A DNA stretch of 64,000 nucleotides from Bradyrhizobiaceae bacterium Ga0074131. GTDB taxonomy: Bacteria; Pseudomonadota; Alphaproteobacteria; Rhizobiales; Xanthobacteraceae. The stretch spans positions 62,001 to 126,000 of the forward strand of contig LNEC01000016.1 of assembly GCA_001464035.1 (NCBI GenBank), given 5' to 3'. The position numbers and the translations under genes are program-made. The first letter of the stretch is position 1; every line of letters starts with the position of its first letter. The notes under the pieces are model-generated. The model searched no databases and was not told where the DNA came from. It worked only from the letters and a program-made list of their open reading frames with translations. This document shows, in pieces, positions 47,699 to 57,638 of the stretch.

Positions 47699-47806
47699 AG
47701 CCAGCCCCGGTTCCCGCCCTTGAAGTCATCGGCGCAATGCACGATCTTGGGGGCGGTCACCATGGCGATGGCTGATCGCAACCCGTGACCGGTCCCCGAC
47801 AGTCGT

Positions 47807-49060
47807 ATGGTGTCATCCGAAATAACCCTCGAATCGCTGTCGTCCGTCAGCCAGATTGCGGCCGCCGATTGGGATGCCTGCGCCAATCCCGCGTCCGGTC
47901 CCGATTGCATCAATGGCCTCGATACGCTGGCTTCATGTGATGCCACGGCCGAGTCCGTCGCTGCTTTAAGGCGCCCCTATAACCCGTTCGTTTCACACGC
48001 CTTTTTTTCGGCGCTGGAAGAGTCCGGTTCGGCCTGTGCGCGAACCGGCTGGGGGCCGCGCCATCTGGTCGCAAAACTCGGCGGCGCGATCGCCGGCATC
48101 GTGCCCTGCTATCTCAAATCGCATTCGCAGGGCGAATACGTGTTCGACCGCGGCTGGGCCGATGCCTATGAACGCGCCGGCGGCCGCTACTACCCGAAAC
48201 TGCAGGCCTCGGTGCCCTTTACCCCGGCCGCCGGCCAACGCCTCCTGATCCGCGACGGCGTCGACCACCAGCGCATCGGCGACGCGCTGGCGGGCGGCCT
48301 GATTGCGCTGTGCGGCGCCACCAGGGCGTCATCGGTGCACGTCACCTTTGCCCGCGAGAGCGAATGGAAGTTCCTGGCCGAATACGGCTTCCTGCAGCGC
48401 ACCGACCAGCAGTTCCACTGGCGCAACCAGGGCTACAATTCGTTCGATGATTTCCTCGTCACCCTCAATTCGCGTCACCGCAAGGCGATCAAGCGCGAAC
48501 GGCGCGAGGCGCTTGCCGTTGAAGGCCTCACGGTTCACGCGCTGACCGGCAGCGACATTACCGAAGACGCGTGGGATGCCTTCTTCGATTTCTACATGGA
48601 GACCGGCTCGCGGAAATGGGGCCGTCCCTATCTGACCCGCGCGTTCTATTCGCTGATCGGCCAAAGCATGGCCAACGACGTGCTCCTGGTGATGGTCAAG
48701 CGCGGCGGACGCTGGATCGCCGGGGCGATCAATTTCATCGGCTCCGACACCCTGTTCGGCCGCCATTGGGGCGCGATCGAACATCACCCGTTCCTGCATT
48801 TCGAGGTCTGCTATTATCAGGCGATCGATTTCGCGATTGCGCGCGGCCTGAAGACCGTCGAGGCCGGCGCGCAGGGCGAACACAAGATCGCGCGCGGGTA
48901 CCTGCCGCAGACCACCTATTCCGCGCATTACATCGCCGATCCCGGCCTCGCCCGCGCCATCGACGAGTATCTGAAGCGTGAACGCGCCTATGTCGCCGAG
49001 GCGGCGCGCGAACTCACCGAGGCCGGCCCGTTCCGGAAGGGCGCCGAAGAGCCGTCTTGA
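47807..49060 (+). CDS. FemAB-like GNAT family acyltransferase (peptidogalycan biosynthesis-like, DUF482)
   Basis: A 417-residue protein with the GNAT-like fold of PF04339 (annotated as peptidogalycan biosynthesis). Conserved stretches include NPFVSHAFFSALEESG, GEYVFDRGWADAYERAG, YYPKLQASVPFTP, NSRHRKAIKRER and a late RGLKTVEAGAQGEHKIARGYLP. The real substrate is unknown. ATG at 47807. A segment of about 30 residues between the N-terminal helix and NPFVSHAF looks like an insertion relative to relatives I recall. Confidence 0.88.
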   Translation: MVSSEITLESLSSVSQIAAADWDACANPASGPDCINGLDTLASCDATAESVAALRRPYNPFVSHAFFSALEESGSACARTGWGPRHLVAKLGGAIAGIVPCYLKSHSQGEYVFDRGWADAYERAGGRYYPKLQASVPFTPAAGQRLLIRDGVDHQRIGDALAGGLIALCGATRASSVHVTFARESEWKFLAEYGFLQRTDQQFHWRNQGYNSFDDFLVTLNSRHRKAIKRERREALAVEGLTVHALTGSDITEDAWDAFFDFYMETGSRKWGRPYLTRAFYSLIGQSMANDVLLVMVKRGGRWIAGAINFIGSDTLFGRHWGAIEHHPFLHFEVCYYQAIDFAIARGLKTVEAGAQGEHKIARGYLPQTTYSAHYIADPGLARAIDEYLKRERAYVAEAARELTEAGPFRKGAEEPS

Positions 49061-49108
49061 CGGCTAACCTGCCGAAGTGAGATCAGGATTGGATACCAGG
49101 AGACTGCC

Positions 49109-49531
49109 ATGCCCGCCTACGACACCAACAACGTCTTCGCCAAGATCCTGCGCGGCGAGTTTCCCTGCCACAAGGTCTATGAGGACGGCCACGTGCTCGC
49201 CTTTCTCGACATCATGCCGCGCTCGCCCGGTCACACCCTGGTGATTCCGAAGGCCCCCGCCCGCAACATCCTCGACATTAGCCCCGAGGATTACGCCCAC
49301 GTCGCCCGCGGCGCCCACAAGATCGCTCATGCCGCGATGAGCGCCTTCAAGGCCGACGGCATCACCGTGCAGCAATTCAACGAAGCCGCTGGCGGACAGG
49401 TGGTGTTCCACCTGCACATGCATGTGATGCCGCGCCACGACGGCATCGCGCTGCTGCCGCCGGCCAGCCGCAAGGAAGACGTCAAGGTGCTGGAAGACAA
49501 CGCAACCAAGCTGATCGCCGCGCTGAAGTAA
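49109..49531 (+). CDS. HIT-family protein (HINT-like nucleotide hydrolase)
   Basis: A 140-residue histidine-triad protein, likely an adenosine-phosphoramidase or related nucleotidyl hydrolase. The signature HLHMHV spans 101-106, and the N-terminal NNVFAKILRGE and VLAFLDIMP blocks match Hint. ATG at 49109 with CAGGAGA upstream. Confidence 0.95.
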   Translation: MPAYDTNNVFAKILRGEFPCHKVYEDGHVLAFLDIMPRSPGHTLVIPKAPARNILDISPEDYAHVARGAHKIAHAAMSAFKADGITVQQFNEAAGGQVVFHLHMHVMPRHDGIALLPPASRKEDVKVLEDNATKLIAALK

Positions 49532-49567
49532 TGACCATCGTCATGGCGAGGGCAGAAGGAAAGTCCC

Positions 49568-50059
49568 TCACTCCGTTTCGAAATCGCCGGGGTGCGGCTG
49601 CGCCAGCGGGGTAAATTCGCAGCGGTCGGGTTTGATGTCCAATAGCGGCGTCTCGTCGAGGCAGTCGAGGCCGCGCACCAGCACCACGTTGCCCTCGACA
49701 CCGACCAGCCTGACAATCGAGGTGCCGATCGGGTTCGGCCGCACCGGCGAGCGCAGCGAGAATGCGCCGCGCGTGTTCCTGTTGTTCTTTGGGCTCTGCA
49801 GCACCAGGTCGCGGCGCGACTGGTGCAGCCAGTAGATCACTTCGAGATTGCTGTAGAAATCGACGCCCTTCAGCGCCGGCAGCCACGGCTCGAAGATCTC
49901 GAGCCGGCAGACAGGGCCGTCATGACGGCCCTGCCGCGGCGTCATCTCCCGCGAGGTCCAGGGCGTGCGGATGCGGCCGATGAAGTAGAGCGAAGCGTTG
50001 GTCGCTTTCGGCAGTTCGACGGCGAGTTCGCCTTCGCGCACTTCGGTCTTGGCTATCAT
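49568..50059 (-). CDS. trmO: tRNA (adenine37-N6)-methyltransferase TrmO (TsaA)
   Basis: A 163-residue TsaA/TrmO-like enzyme that N6-methylates t6A37 in tRNA-Thr using SAM. The beta-barrel signatures IGRIRTPWTSREMTPRQG, AFSLRSPVRPNPIGTS and LVRGLDCLDETPLLDIKP are clear. Shorter than E. coli TrmO (235 aa), which has an extra C-terminal domain. Convergent with the HIT gene and close to the Bug receptor on the same strand (4-bp gap). Confidence 0.9.
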   Translation of the reverse strand: MIAKTEVREGELAVELPKATNASLYFIGRIRTPWTSREMTPRQGRHDGPVCRLEIFEPWLPALKGVDFYSNLEVIYWLHQSRRDLVLQSPKNNRNTRGAFSLRSPVRPNPIGTSIVRLVGVEGNVVLVRGLDCLDETPLLDIKPDRCEFTPLAQPHPGDFETE

Positions 50060-50063
50060 GTCG

Positions 50064-51050
50064 TTAGTCCAGTGAGATGTTCTGCTTCTTGATCACGGCC
50101 AACCACCGCGCCCGGTCGGCATCGATGAATTCGGCAATCGCGGCCGCGCTGCGCGGCCGAAGCGGCGGGAAGCCGATCTTCTCCAGCGAGGCGCGGAAGG
50201 CGTCGTCGTTCAGCGCGCGGTCGAGGCTGGCGCCGACTTTTCGCGCGATATCGTCCGGCAGCTTCGCTGGTGCTGCGACGCCAAACCAGACGCTGACGCG
50301 GTAATCGGGATAACCGCTCTCGGCGATGGTCGGGACATCAGGCAGGTCGGGGCTTCGCTTTTCCGAACTCACGCCCAGCGGTCGCAGGAGACCCGCTTTC
50401 ACCGGCGGCAAAGCGGTGCTCAGCGTGTCGAACATCACCTGGATGTTGCCGGACAAAAGATCGGTCAGCGCCGGTCCCGCCCCCTTATAGGGGACGTGAA
50501 CCATGTCGATGCCCGCGATCTGCTTGAACATCTCGCCGGCCAGATGAACCGTGCCGCCGGTGCCGGCTGATCCGAAATTGATCTTGCCGGGATTTTGCTT
50601 GGCGTAGGCGACGAATTCCGCCACCGTCTTGGCCGGCACCGAGGGGTGAACCTCCATCACCACGGGCAGTTCGGTAAGCAGCGCCAGCATCCGGAAATCC
50701 TTCACTGGATCGTAGGACAGCTTCTTGTAGAGCATCGGGTTGAGCACGATGATGGAGGCCGCCGTCACGAACAGCGTGTAGCCGTCGGGTTCGGAGCGGG
50801 CCACCGCCTCGGCGCCGATCGCGCCCTGCGCGCCAGCCTTGTTCTCGACGATGACCGCCTGCTTCAGGTCGCGGCCGAGAAACTCGCCGATCAGCCGGCC
50901 CAGAACATCGGTCGGCCCACCCGCGGCATAGGGCACGACCAGTTTGATCGGGCGGATCGGGTACTCGGCGGCGCTGGCGTTCGGCGTCGCGGCAAAGGCT
51001 GCAATGATTGAAAGACAGCCAGCCAGAGCCGACCTTGCGCGTGAATTCAT
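50064..51050 (-). CDS. Bug-family tripartite tricarboxylate transporter substrate-binding protein
   Basis: A periplasmic solute receptor of 328 residues (TctC/Bug family). A signal peptide (ending NASA|AEYP) and VPYAAGGPTDVLGRL, GAQGAIGAEAVA, YTLFVTAASI, HVPYKGAGPALTDLLSG and SVWFGVAAPA are typical. ATG at 51050 with GGGGA 7 nt upstream. No TctA/TctB membrane genes are near; instead it is 38 bp downstream of an AzlD gene. Ligand unknown, probably a carboxylate. Confidence 0.92.
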   Translation of the reverse strand: MNSRARSALAGCLSIIAAFAATPNASAAEYPIRPIKLVVPYAAGGPTDVLGRLIGEFLGRDLKQAVIVENKAGAQGAIGAEAVARSEPDGYTLFVTAASIIVLNPMLYKKLSYDPVKDFRMLALLTELPVVMEVHPSVPAKTVAEFVAYAKQNPGKINFGSAGTGGTVHLAGEMFKQIAGIDMVHVPYKGAGPALTDLLSGNIQVMFDTLSTALPPVKAGLLRPLGVSSEKRSPDLPDVPTIAESGYPDYRVSVWFGVAAPAKLPDDIARKVGASLDRALNDDAFRASLEKIGFPPLRPRSAAAIAEFIDADRARWLAVIKKQNISLD

Positions 51051-51088
51051 GGCGTTTCCCCGTAATGCGTCCGTGCAGGCGAACAGTA

Positions 51089-51433
51089 TCAGCCCAGCCA
51101 CCATTTGCCACCCAGCATCACGACTTCGCCGCCGACCACACCGGCGAAAATCGACCGCCGCGTCAGCATGAAGACCGCAAATCCCGCCACCACCGCGCCA
51201 TAGCGCAGCCCGTCCGGCACGCTGGCCAGCGCGCCCGGCGGCAGCACCAGGATCTGCGCGATGACGCCGGCGAGAATCGCGGTTGCGACCGCCCTCACCC
51301 ACACCAGCAGTTCAGAGCCCTCGTCGACGCCGCCGCCGAACCAGAGGCCGAGCATGCGCCAGACTTCATTGGGCAGGAAACCCGCGACCACGAGCACCAG
51401 CAGCGCCTGCCAGTCGCCGATGAACTCGCTCAT
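51089..51433 (-). CDS. azlD: AzlD-family branched-chain amino acid transport subunit
   Basis: A 114-residue membrane protein with three to four helices: the partner of AzlC in the LIV-E exporter family. It has FLPNEVWRMLGLWFGGGVDEG and a late LTRRSIFAGVVGGEVVM, typical of AzlD. ATG at 51433 overlaps the AzlC TGA by 4 nt. Confidence 0.85.
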   Translation of the reverse strand: MSEFIGDWQALLVLVVAGFLPNEVWRMLGLWFGGGVDEGSELLVWVRAVATAILAGVIAQILVLPPGALASVPDGLRYGAVVAGFAVFMLTRRSIFAGVVGGEVVMLGGKWWLG

Positions 51434-52272
51434 GCGCGTTCCCGCCACCAGTGAACGCCATAGGCAATGGTGCCGGCCGAGATGCCGCTGATCAGGATAT
51501 CGACGCCGGTATTCAGCAGGGATGCCAGAGGAAACAGCGCCAGGCCGAGCACCAGCGCCAGAACGTCCGAAAGCTGCCGGCAGTTGCGCGCGGTGGACAG
51601 CAGGAAGGCCAGCGGCGCCAGCAGCAGGATCGCGGCGCCGAGCAGTGGCGGCAGGTTGGCGGCGAGCCCGTAGCCGAGCGCGGTGGCAAACAGGCAGACC
51701 GCGCACAGCCCGATGCCGAGCCCATGCGTGAACGCGATGCGCCGCTCGCGCGGCACCTGCGGGAACAGACGAAAACATTCGACCCACAAGGTGACCGCGA
51801 TGAAATGGGTCGCCAGCACCAGATGGCGCCGCTTTGTCTGCGGCGTCCGCATCATCGGCAGCACCGACACCACCATCGGAAACAATCTGATGGCGCTGAC
51901 GGTCACGGCAATCGCCGCCTGCACCACCGTCGCCCCCGATCCCAGGGTCGAAATCAGGATGATCTGCGCCGGTCCCGCCCAGACCAGGACCGTGCTCGCC
52001 AGCACCCATCCGAGGCTGAAATGCGTGTCATGCGCCAGCGCGCCGATGCCGAGATAGGTCGCAAACAGCACCAGCGTCAGCACCGTCGAGGTGACCGAGC
52101 GCATGCCCCATGCGAACGCCCGCACCGGACTTTGCCAACTCGGGGAGTCGAGCGAAGGAAGCGCCAAGGGCAACCTGACAATGTTGAGTCGTGTCGGAGC
52201 ATCACGATAGCGAAACGGACTTGCGTCAAGCGAAGCCCAGGCAGAGCAGCCATCCAGCCGCGACAGGATCAT
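51430..52272 (-). CDS. azlC: AzlC-family transporter
   Basis: A five-to-six-helix membrane protein matching the AzlC/YgaZ family (branched-chain amino acid or methionine exporters). Conserved blocks: FSLGWVLASTVLVWAGPAQ, SAIRLFPMVVSVLP and THFIAVTLWVECFR. The frame starts at 52272; the true start may lie up to about 30 codons later at a TTG, because the first hydrophobic helix begins around residue 60. Its TGA overlaps the AzlD ATG. Confidence 0.85.
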   Translation of the reverse strand: MILSRLDGCSAWASLDASPFRYRDAPTRLNIVRLPLALPSLDSPSWQSPVRAFAWGMRSVTSTVLTLVLFATYLGIGALAHDTHFSLGWVLASTVLVWAGPAQIILISTLGSGATVVQAAIAVTVSAIRLFPMVVSVLPMMRTPQTKRRHLVLATHFIAVTLWVECFRLFPQVPRERRIAFTHGLGIGLCAVCLFATALGYGLAANLPPLLGAAILLLAPLAFLLSTARNCRQLSDVLALVLGLALFPLASLLNTGVDILISGISAGTIAYGVHWWRERA

Positions 52273-52353
52273 GCCATCGCCCGAATCGACGAGGTCACCT
52301 CGCGGGGGGCAAAACGCGCGTCGGCGCCACTATGGCGCATCTCATCGCCGCGT

Positions 52354-53364
52354 TCACCCCCTCACATTCATGTTCCGCAGCACCAGGCATGCGCCGCCGG
52401 CGCGGCGGATGCGGGTGCAGAGTTGGTCGGCGGCGGGGCGCGTGTCGGCGCCGATCCGCACCTGATAGAACGTCCGGGTGCCCCGGCTACGCCAGATCCT
52501 GCCGGACAGGCTGGGGTCCTGGTCGCCGATCACGGCGCTCAATTGCTTCATGGCACGTGAATACATCGCGAGCGCCCGATCGCGATTGAAGCCGGCCGCC
52601 AGCTGCACGCCCCAAAGCTTGTCGGCGCCGAGCTTCACATGCTGCTCGAGTCCGGTGACGAAGGGATTCGGCGCCCTTCTGAGCAGGGCCATCAATTCGC
52701 GGCAGGAAGAATTCGGCGCGCGGTCCGGCGACTTTTCTTTCGTGCCTGGCCGGGCCCATTCGTCCACGGTCGTGCCGGTGATGGCCGCGACGTAGTTGCG
52801 CGTCTCCTGCGGCATGTAGCCGGAACCGGCCAGCCATTCCTGCACTCGCCGCGGTCCCGCATTGTAGGCCGCCGCCGCCAGCCCGAGATTGCCGAACTGC
52901 CCGCGCAATTCGCGCAAGAATTCCGCGGATTTCGGCAGCGCCTGCACCGGATCGAACGGATCCAGCAGCCGGCGTTCACTCGCAGTTCCCGGCATGAACT
53001 GCGCGATCCCCTGCGCGCGCTGGCCGTTGCGCGTCACCGGCCCCACCGCATCGGATTGAAAGCGGCTCTCCTGCCAGATCACGCGAGCGAAAAACTCCAG
53101 CGGCAGGTCGTTGGCCTTCGCCGCCGCTTCGATCATCAGGCATATCGCCTCACGGGTGTCGGTCTCCCGCGCGCTATCCGAGGGCCGTTGCGGCGCGCCC
53201 TTGCCGTCGTCCGCGGCGGCAGGTTGCTCCCCGACCCCCGGCTTCGGGGCTTCCGCGCCGGCAACCGCAGGCACTACATCCTCGGCCATCGCCTGCGCCG
53301 TGATTTCCAAGAATGTCACCGCCACGGCGCAAAGCGCTGCTCGCCAACCCATAGCCCTTCGCAT
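52354..53364 (-). CDS. Lytic transglycosylase with C-terminal SPOR domain
   Basis: A 336-residue periplasmic enzyme. A signal sequence (MRRAMGWRAALCAVAV...) precedes an SLT domain with catalytic E99 in WQESRF, GIAQFMPGTA and AAAYNAGPRRVQEWL. The C-terminus (FYQVRIGADTRPAADQLCTRIRRAG) is a SPOR domain that binds denuded glycan strands at the division site. The SLT-SPOR combination targets cleavage to the septum. ATG at 53364; no overlapping partner gene. Confidence 0.9.
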   Translation of the reverse strand: MRRAMGWRAALCAVAVTFLEITAQAMAEDVVPAVAGAEAPKPGVGEQPAAADDGKGAPQRPSDSARETDTREAICLMIEAAAKANDLPLEFFARVIWQESRFQSDAVGPVTRNGQRAQGIAQFMPGTASERRLLDPFDPVQALPKSAEFLRELRGQFGNLGLAAAAYNAGPRRVQEWLAGSGYMPQETRNYVAAITGTTVDEWARPGTKEKSPDRAPNSSCRELMALLRRAPNPFVTGLEQHVKLGADKLWGVQLAAGFNRDRALAMYSRAMKQLSAVIGDQDPSLSGRIWRSRGTRTFYQVRIGADTRPAADQLCTRIRRAGGACLVLRNMNVRG

Positions 53365-53472
53365 CGCCGTCTTGTTATCCGCAAGGCCCTGCTTGACACC
53401 GGGAACCGACAGTCTAGCTATCGAGGTCCAGCTATCCGAAACAATGATGGCGCGGATGTGGGAGCGCAAGGC

Positions 53473-54408
53473 ATGACGGCAGCGTCGGACGACCAACTCG
53501 GCTTCGCGCCAGATGACGATGCGCCGATTCAGTACATGGCGCGGACACGCGAATATTATGCGGCGATCGGCTACGCCACGCCGTATCGCTGGGCGCATTA
53601 TGCCGATGCGCCATTCCAGCCGCTGCGAAAGCGGCTGGCGCAATCCCGCGTCGCCCTCGTCACCACCGCGGCCCCCTTCGATCCTGCCAAAGGCGATCAG
53701 GGCCCGGGAGCCAAGTATAACGGCGGCGCGAAATTCTACACGGTCTATGACGGCGACACCTCCCGAGAGCATGACGTGCGGATCTCGCACATCGCCTATG
53801 ACCGCACCCATACCAAAGCCGACGACAGCGGCACCTGGTTTCCGCTGCCCCAGCTGCGGCGGCTCGCCAGCGCGCGGCGGATCGGCGAAGTAGCCCCCCG
53901 ATTCTTCGGCGCGCCGACCAACCGCAGCCATCGCGTCACCATCGAAACCGATGCGCCCGAAATCCTCGCACGCTGCAAGGCCGACAACGTCGACGCTGCC
54001 GTGCTGGTTCCGAACTGTCCGGTCTGCCACCAGACCATCAGCCTGGTGGCGCGGCATCTGGAAGCCAACGGTATTTCGACCGTCGTGATGGGGTGCGCGA
54101 AGGACATCGTCGAGCATGCCGCGGTGCCGCGGTTTCTGTTTTCCGACTTCCCGCTCGGCAATTCGGCAGGCAAGCCACACGACCCCGCCTCGCAGGCCTT
54201 CACGGTGGAGCTCGCGCTGCGGGTGCTGGAAACGGCGCCAGCCGCGCAAACCACGGTGCAGTCGCCGCTGCGCTGGAGCGCGGACGCAGCGTGGAAACGC
54301 GACTATAGCAACGCCTCCATATTGGGCGCCGAGGAACTGGCGCGGCTGCGGCGGGAGTTCGACACGCAGAAGGAAATCGCGCGGGGACTGCGCGAAAGTG
54401 CAGCTTAA
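53473..54408 (+). CDS. GrdB-like (glycine/sarcosine/betaine reductase component B family) CxxC protein
   Basis: A 311-residue protein resembling the selenoprotein B subunit of anaerobic glycine/betaine/D-proline reductases. The catalytic region reads LVPNCPVCHQTISLVARHL, with C182 and C185 where clostridial GrdB/PrdB has the selenocysteine UxxC; the codons here are TGT and TGC. APTNRSHR and MGCAKDIVEHA follow the family. Without Sec and the partner subunits A and C, glycine reductase activity is unlikely. ATG at 53473. Role unknown. Confidence 0.85.
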   Translation: MTAASDDQLGFAPDDDAPIQYMARTREYYAAIGYATPYRWAHYADAPFQPLRKRLAQSRVALVTTAAPFDPAKGDQGPGAKYNGGAKFYTVYDGDTSREHDVRISHIAYDRTHTKADDSGTWFPLPQLRRLASARRIGEVAPRFFGAPTNRSHRVTIETDAPEILARCKADNVDAAVLVPNCPVCHQTISLVARHLEANGISTVVMGCAKDIVEHAAVPRFLFSDFPLGNSAGKPHDPASQAFTVELALRVLETAPAAQTTVQSPLRWSADAAWKRDYSNASILGAEELARLRREFDTQKEIARGLRESAA

Positions 54409-54550
54409 GCTCGTAAAACGGCCCAAGAAACCCCGAATCGCGGCTTTCCCGGCCATCAGCGATTTACGTTAATAGCGCATTCTGCCGGCCCGAAGCTTTC
54501 ACGTGCACCGAACCCGGGTAAGGTCGCCCGCTTACCGGGGAGATTTCGCA

Positions 54551-54910
54551 ATGTTGGATCGACGCCAGAGCGCGCGCGACAAGGTGATGTATGGCGGGGT
54601 CGCCCAGATCGGCGAAACCGGCGCGGAGCGGGATTGCGTGGTGCGCAATATCTCCGAAAGCGGAGCTTATCTCGAATTCGCCAGCGGCATCGCGCTTCCG
54701 AAGGAGCAGATGTCGCTGAAGATCGCCCGAAAAGGCCGTTCCTTCCTCGCCAGAGTGATCTGGTGGCGCGACAATTTTGTCGGCGTGGCCTTTCGCGACC
54801 AGGCCGCCACGCGACTGCCGGTCTCCGATCTGGAGGAGCGGCTGCGCAAGAGCGAACGGAAAAAGCGCCAGCTCGAGCGCCGCGTGAAACAGTTACTGGG
54901 CGACGGCTGA
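54551..54910 (+). CDS. PilZ-domain c-di-GMP-binding protein
   Basis: A 119-residue stand-alone PilZ domain. The RxxxR-type start (RRQSARDKV, residues about 5-13) and DCVVRNISESGAYLEF (D/NxSxxG) match the c-di-GMP-binding motifs. The basic C-terminal tail is an amphipathic helix. ATG at 54551 with GGGGAGA upstream. It can act as an effector of PleD-made c-di-GMP, but its target is not visible. Confidence 0.9.
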   Translation: MLDRRQSARDKVMYGGVAQIGETGAERDCVVRNISESGAYLEFASGIALPKEQMSLKIARKGRSFLARVIWWRDNFVGVAFRDQAATRLPVSDLEERLRKSERKKRQLERRVKQLLGDG

Positions 54911-54941
54911 GCAATCCGCGCTACCCGCTCCAGCCACTAAA

Positions 54942-54972
54942 AAAGCCGGCGGTCTGGCGACACGCCGGCTTT
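54942..54972. terminator. Bidirectional terminator between pilZ-domain gene and clpA
   Basis: AAAGCCGGCG at 54942-54951 and CGCCGGCTTT at 54963-54972 form a 10-bp perfect stem with an 11-nt loop; A runs and T runs on both sides serve convergent transcripts. Confidence 0.85.
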
Positions 54973-54996
54973 CTGATTTGGCCCCATATCAACGGT

Positions 54997-57405
54997 TCAC
55001 GCCTTTACCAGCGGGCCTCGCGAGGCCGGGCCCTTCGACCCGCCCCCGGGACCGCTCGGTTTCGGCTTGCGCTTGCGCGCGCCCGGCAGTTTTTCCGGCT
55101 TCGGCGTCACCGGCCCCTCGACATATTCGAAGCCGATTTTCTCCTGGTCGGCCTCCGCATTTGCGTCGTCCTTGACCAGCACCACGCGAACGTGGCCGCC
55201 GCCCTTCAGCTTGCCGAACAGCACCTCGTCCGCCAGCGGCTTCTTGATGTGTTCCTGGATCACCCGCGCCATCGGCCGCGCGCCCATCTGCTCGTCGTAG
55301 CCATGCTTGATCAGCCAGGCCTTGGCCGGCTCCGACAATTCGATGGTGACGTCGCGGTCGGCGAGTTGCGCCTCGAGCTGCAGCACGAACTTTTCCACCA
55401 CCATGCCGATCACGTCGACGTTGAGATGCGCGAACGAGACGATGGCGTCGAGGCGGTTGCGGAACTCGGGCGCAAACTGGCGATTGATCGCTTCGTGATC
55501 GTCGCCTTCCCGCTTGTTGCGGGTGAAGCCGAACGCCTGGCGCGCCAGATCGGCGGCGCCCGCATTGGTGGTCATGATCAGGATGACATTGCGGAAATTG
55601 ACCTGCTTGCCGTTATGGTCCGTCAGCCGGCCGTGATCCATGATCTGTAGCAGCACGTTGTAGAGATCCGGGTGCGCTTTCTCGATTTCGTCGAGCAGCA
55701 CCACGCAATGCGGATGCTGATCGACCCCGTCGGTCAAAAGCCCGCCCTGGTCGAAGCCGACATAGCCGGGAGGCGCGCCGATGAGGCGCGACACCGTGTG
55801 CCGCTCCATATATTCCGACATGTCGAACCGGATCAGTTCGACGCCGAGCGAGGCCGCGAGCTGTTTTGCCACCTCGGTCTTGCCGACGCCGGTCGGACCC
55901 GAGAACAGATAGGAGCCGATCGGCTTTTCCGGCTCGCGCAAGCCCGCGCGTGACAGCTTGATCGAGGCGGAAAGCGCCTCGATGGCCTTGTCCTGACCGA
56001 ACACGACGCGCTTCAGCGTCTGCTCCAGATGCTTGAGCACCTCGGCGTCGTCCTTCGACACGCTCTTGGGCGGAATCCGCGCCATGGTCGCGATCGTGGT
56101 CTCGATTTCCTTGATGCCGATGGTCTTCTTGCGCTTGTTCTCGGCGACCAGCATCTGCGCCGCGCCGGACTCGTCGATCACGTCGATCGCCTTGTCCGGC
56201 AGCTTGCGGTCGTGGATGTAGCGCGACGACAGCTGCACGGCGGCCTCGATCGCCTCGTTGGTGTATTTCAGCCGGTGATAGTCCTCGAAATACGGTTTCA
56301 GCCCCTTCAGGATGGCGATGGCGTCTTCCACCGTCGGCTCGTTGACGTCGATCTTCTGGAACCGGCGCACCAGCGCGCGATCCTTCTCGAAGTGCTGACG
56401 GTATTCCTTGTAGGTGGTCGAGCCCATGCAGCGGATAGTGCCGGATGCCAGCGCCGGCTTTAGCAGATTTGACGCGTCCATCGCGCCGCCGGAGGTGGCG
56501 CCGGCGCCGATCACGGTGTGGATTTCGTCGATGAATAGGATGGCGTTGGGATGGGCCTCGAGTTCCTTGAGCACCTGCTTCAGGCGCTCCTCGAAATCGC
56601 CGCGATAGCGGGTGCCCGCGAGCAGCGTGCCCATGTCGAGCGAGAACACCGTCGCCGCCGCCAGCACTTCCGGCACTTCGCTGTCGACGATGCGCTTGGC
56701 GAGGCCTTCCGCGATCGCGGTCTTGCCGACACCGGCTTCGCCGACGAACAGCGGATTGTTCTTCTGGCGCCGGCACAACACCTGGATGGCGCGGTTGATC
56801 TCGGCGTTGCGGCCGATCACCGGGTCGATCTTGCCGTCTCGCGCCTTCTTGTTGAGGTTGACGCAGTAGGTATCGAGCGCCTCGCCCTTTTTCTTGGAGT
56901 CCTCATTGCCCTTGGTTTCGGTTTCTTCGTCGACGCCGCGCACCGGGCGCGCCTCCGAGACGCCGGGACGCTTGGCGATGCCGTGGCTGATATAATTGAC
57001 CGCGTCGTAGCGGGTCATGTCCTGTTCCTGCAGGAAGTAGGCGGCGTGGCTCTCGCGCTCGGCAAAGATTGCGATCAGCACATTGGCGCCTGTAACTTCC
57101 TCGCGTCCGGACGACTGCACATGGATCACCGCGCGCTGGATGACGCGCTGGAAGCCCGCCGTCGGCTTGGCGTCGTCGGCGCCGTCGGTCACCAGGTTCT
57201 CGAATTCGGTTTCGAGATAATTGACCAGGCTGGTGCGCAGCTTGTCGAGATCGACGCTGCAGGCACGCATCACGGCGGCCGCGTCGGAATCATCGATCAG
57301 CGACAGCAGAAGGTGTTCCAGCGTCGCATATTGATGGTGACGCTCGTTCGCAATCGCCAGCGCACGATGCAGGGATTGTTCAAGGCTCTGGGAAAAAGTT
57401 GGCAT
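54997..57405 (-). CDS. clpA: ClpA AAA+ unfoldase subunit of ClpAP protease
   Basis: The 802-residue ClpA has an N-terminal double repeat (ClpS-binding), then two AAA+ modules with Walker [16 protein letters not shown] and [15 protein letters not shown], and Walker B LFIDEIHT and VLLDEIEKA. It unfolds substrates into ClpP. The C-terminus has a disordered basic/proline tail. ATG at 57405. clpS lies 230 bp upstream on the same strand, which is the normal clpS-clpA order. Confidence 0.97.
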   Translation of the reverse strand: MPTFSQSLEQSLHRALAIANERHHQYATLEHLLLSLIDDSDAAAVMRACSVDLDKLRTSLVNYLETEFENLVTDGADDAKPTAGFQRVIQRAVIHVQSSGREEVTGANVLIAIFAERESHAAYFLQEQDMTRYDAVNYISHGIAKRPGVSEARPVRGVDEETETKGNEDSKKKGEALDTYCVNLNKKARDGKIDPVIGRNAEINRAIQVLCRRQKNNPLFVGEAGVGKTAIAEGLAKRIVDSEVPEVLAAATVFSLDMGTLLAGTRYRGDFEERLKQVLKELEAHPNAILFIDEIHTVIGAGATSGGAMDASNLLKPALASGTIRCMGSTTYKEYRQHFEKDRALVRRFQKIDVNEPTVEDAIAILKGLKPYFEDYHRLKYTNEAIEAAVQLSSRYIHDRKLPDKAIDVIDESGAAQMLVAENKRKKTIGIKEIETTIATMARIPPKSVSKDDAEVLKHLEQTLKRVVFGQDKAIEALSASIKLSRAGLREPEKPIGSYLFSGPTGVGKTEVAKQLAASLGVELIRFDMSEYMERHTVSRLIGAPPGYVGFDQGGLLTDGVDQHPHCVVLLDEIEKAHPDLYNVLLQIMDHGRLTDHNGKQVNFRNVILIMTTNAGAADLARQAFGFTRNKREGDDHEAINRQFAPEFRNRLDAIVSFAHLNVDVIGMVVEKFVLQLEAQLADRDVTIELSEPAKAWLIKHGYDEQMGARPMARVIQEHIKKPLADEVLFGKLKGGGHVRVVLVKDDANAEADQEKIGFEYVEGPVTPKPEKLPGARKRKPKPSGPGGGSKGPASRGPLVKA

Positions 57406-57638
57406 TCGCGTCCTCTATGGCCCCCGCCATCATGATCGCCGTTTTCAGGTCAGGCAACAACAACCTTTATCATATAGTTAGCTACGATCATGGCGGAAGA
57501 CCGGTTTCGGCAATAGTGGTTTTCCTCTCAATGCACATCACGTTGCGGCAGCAAGCCATTCCGGAACTCGGCGATCCCAGGTCTGCGTCGGATCGGAAGG
57601 CTCAATGCAAAACCCGTCCCCGATTTGGCGGGAGGGCT

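Noticed and set aside
54016..54030. Possible selenocysteine site in the GrdB-like gene
   Set aside because: The two positions are TGT and TGC cysteine codons, with no in-frame TGA.
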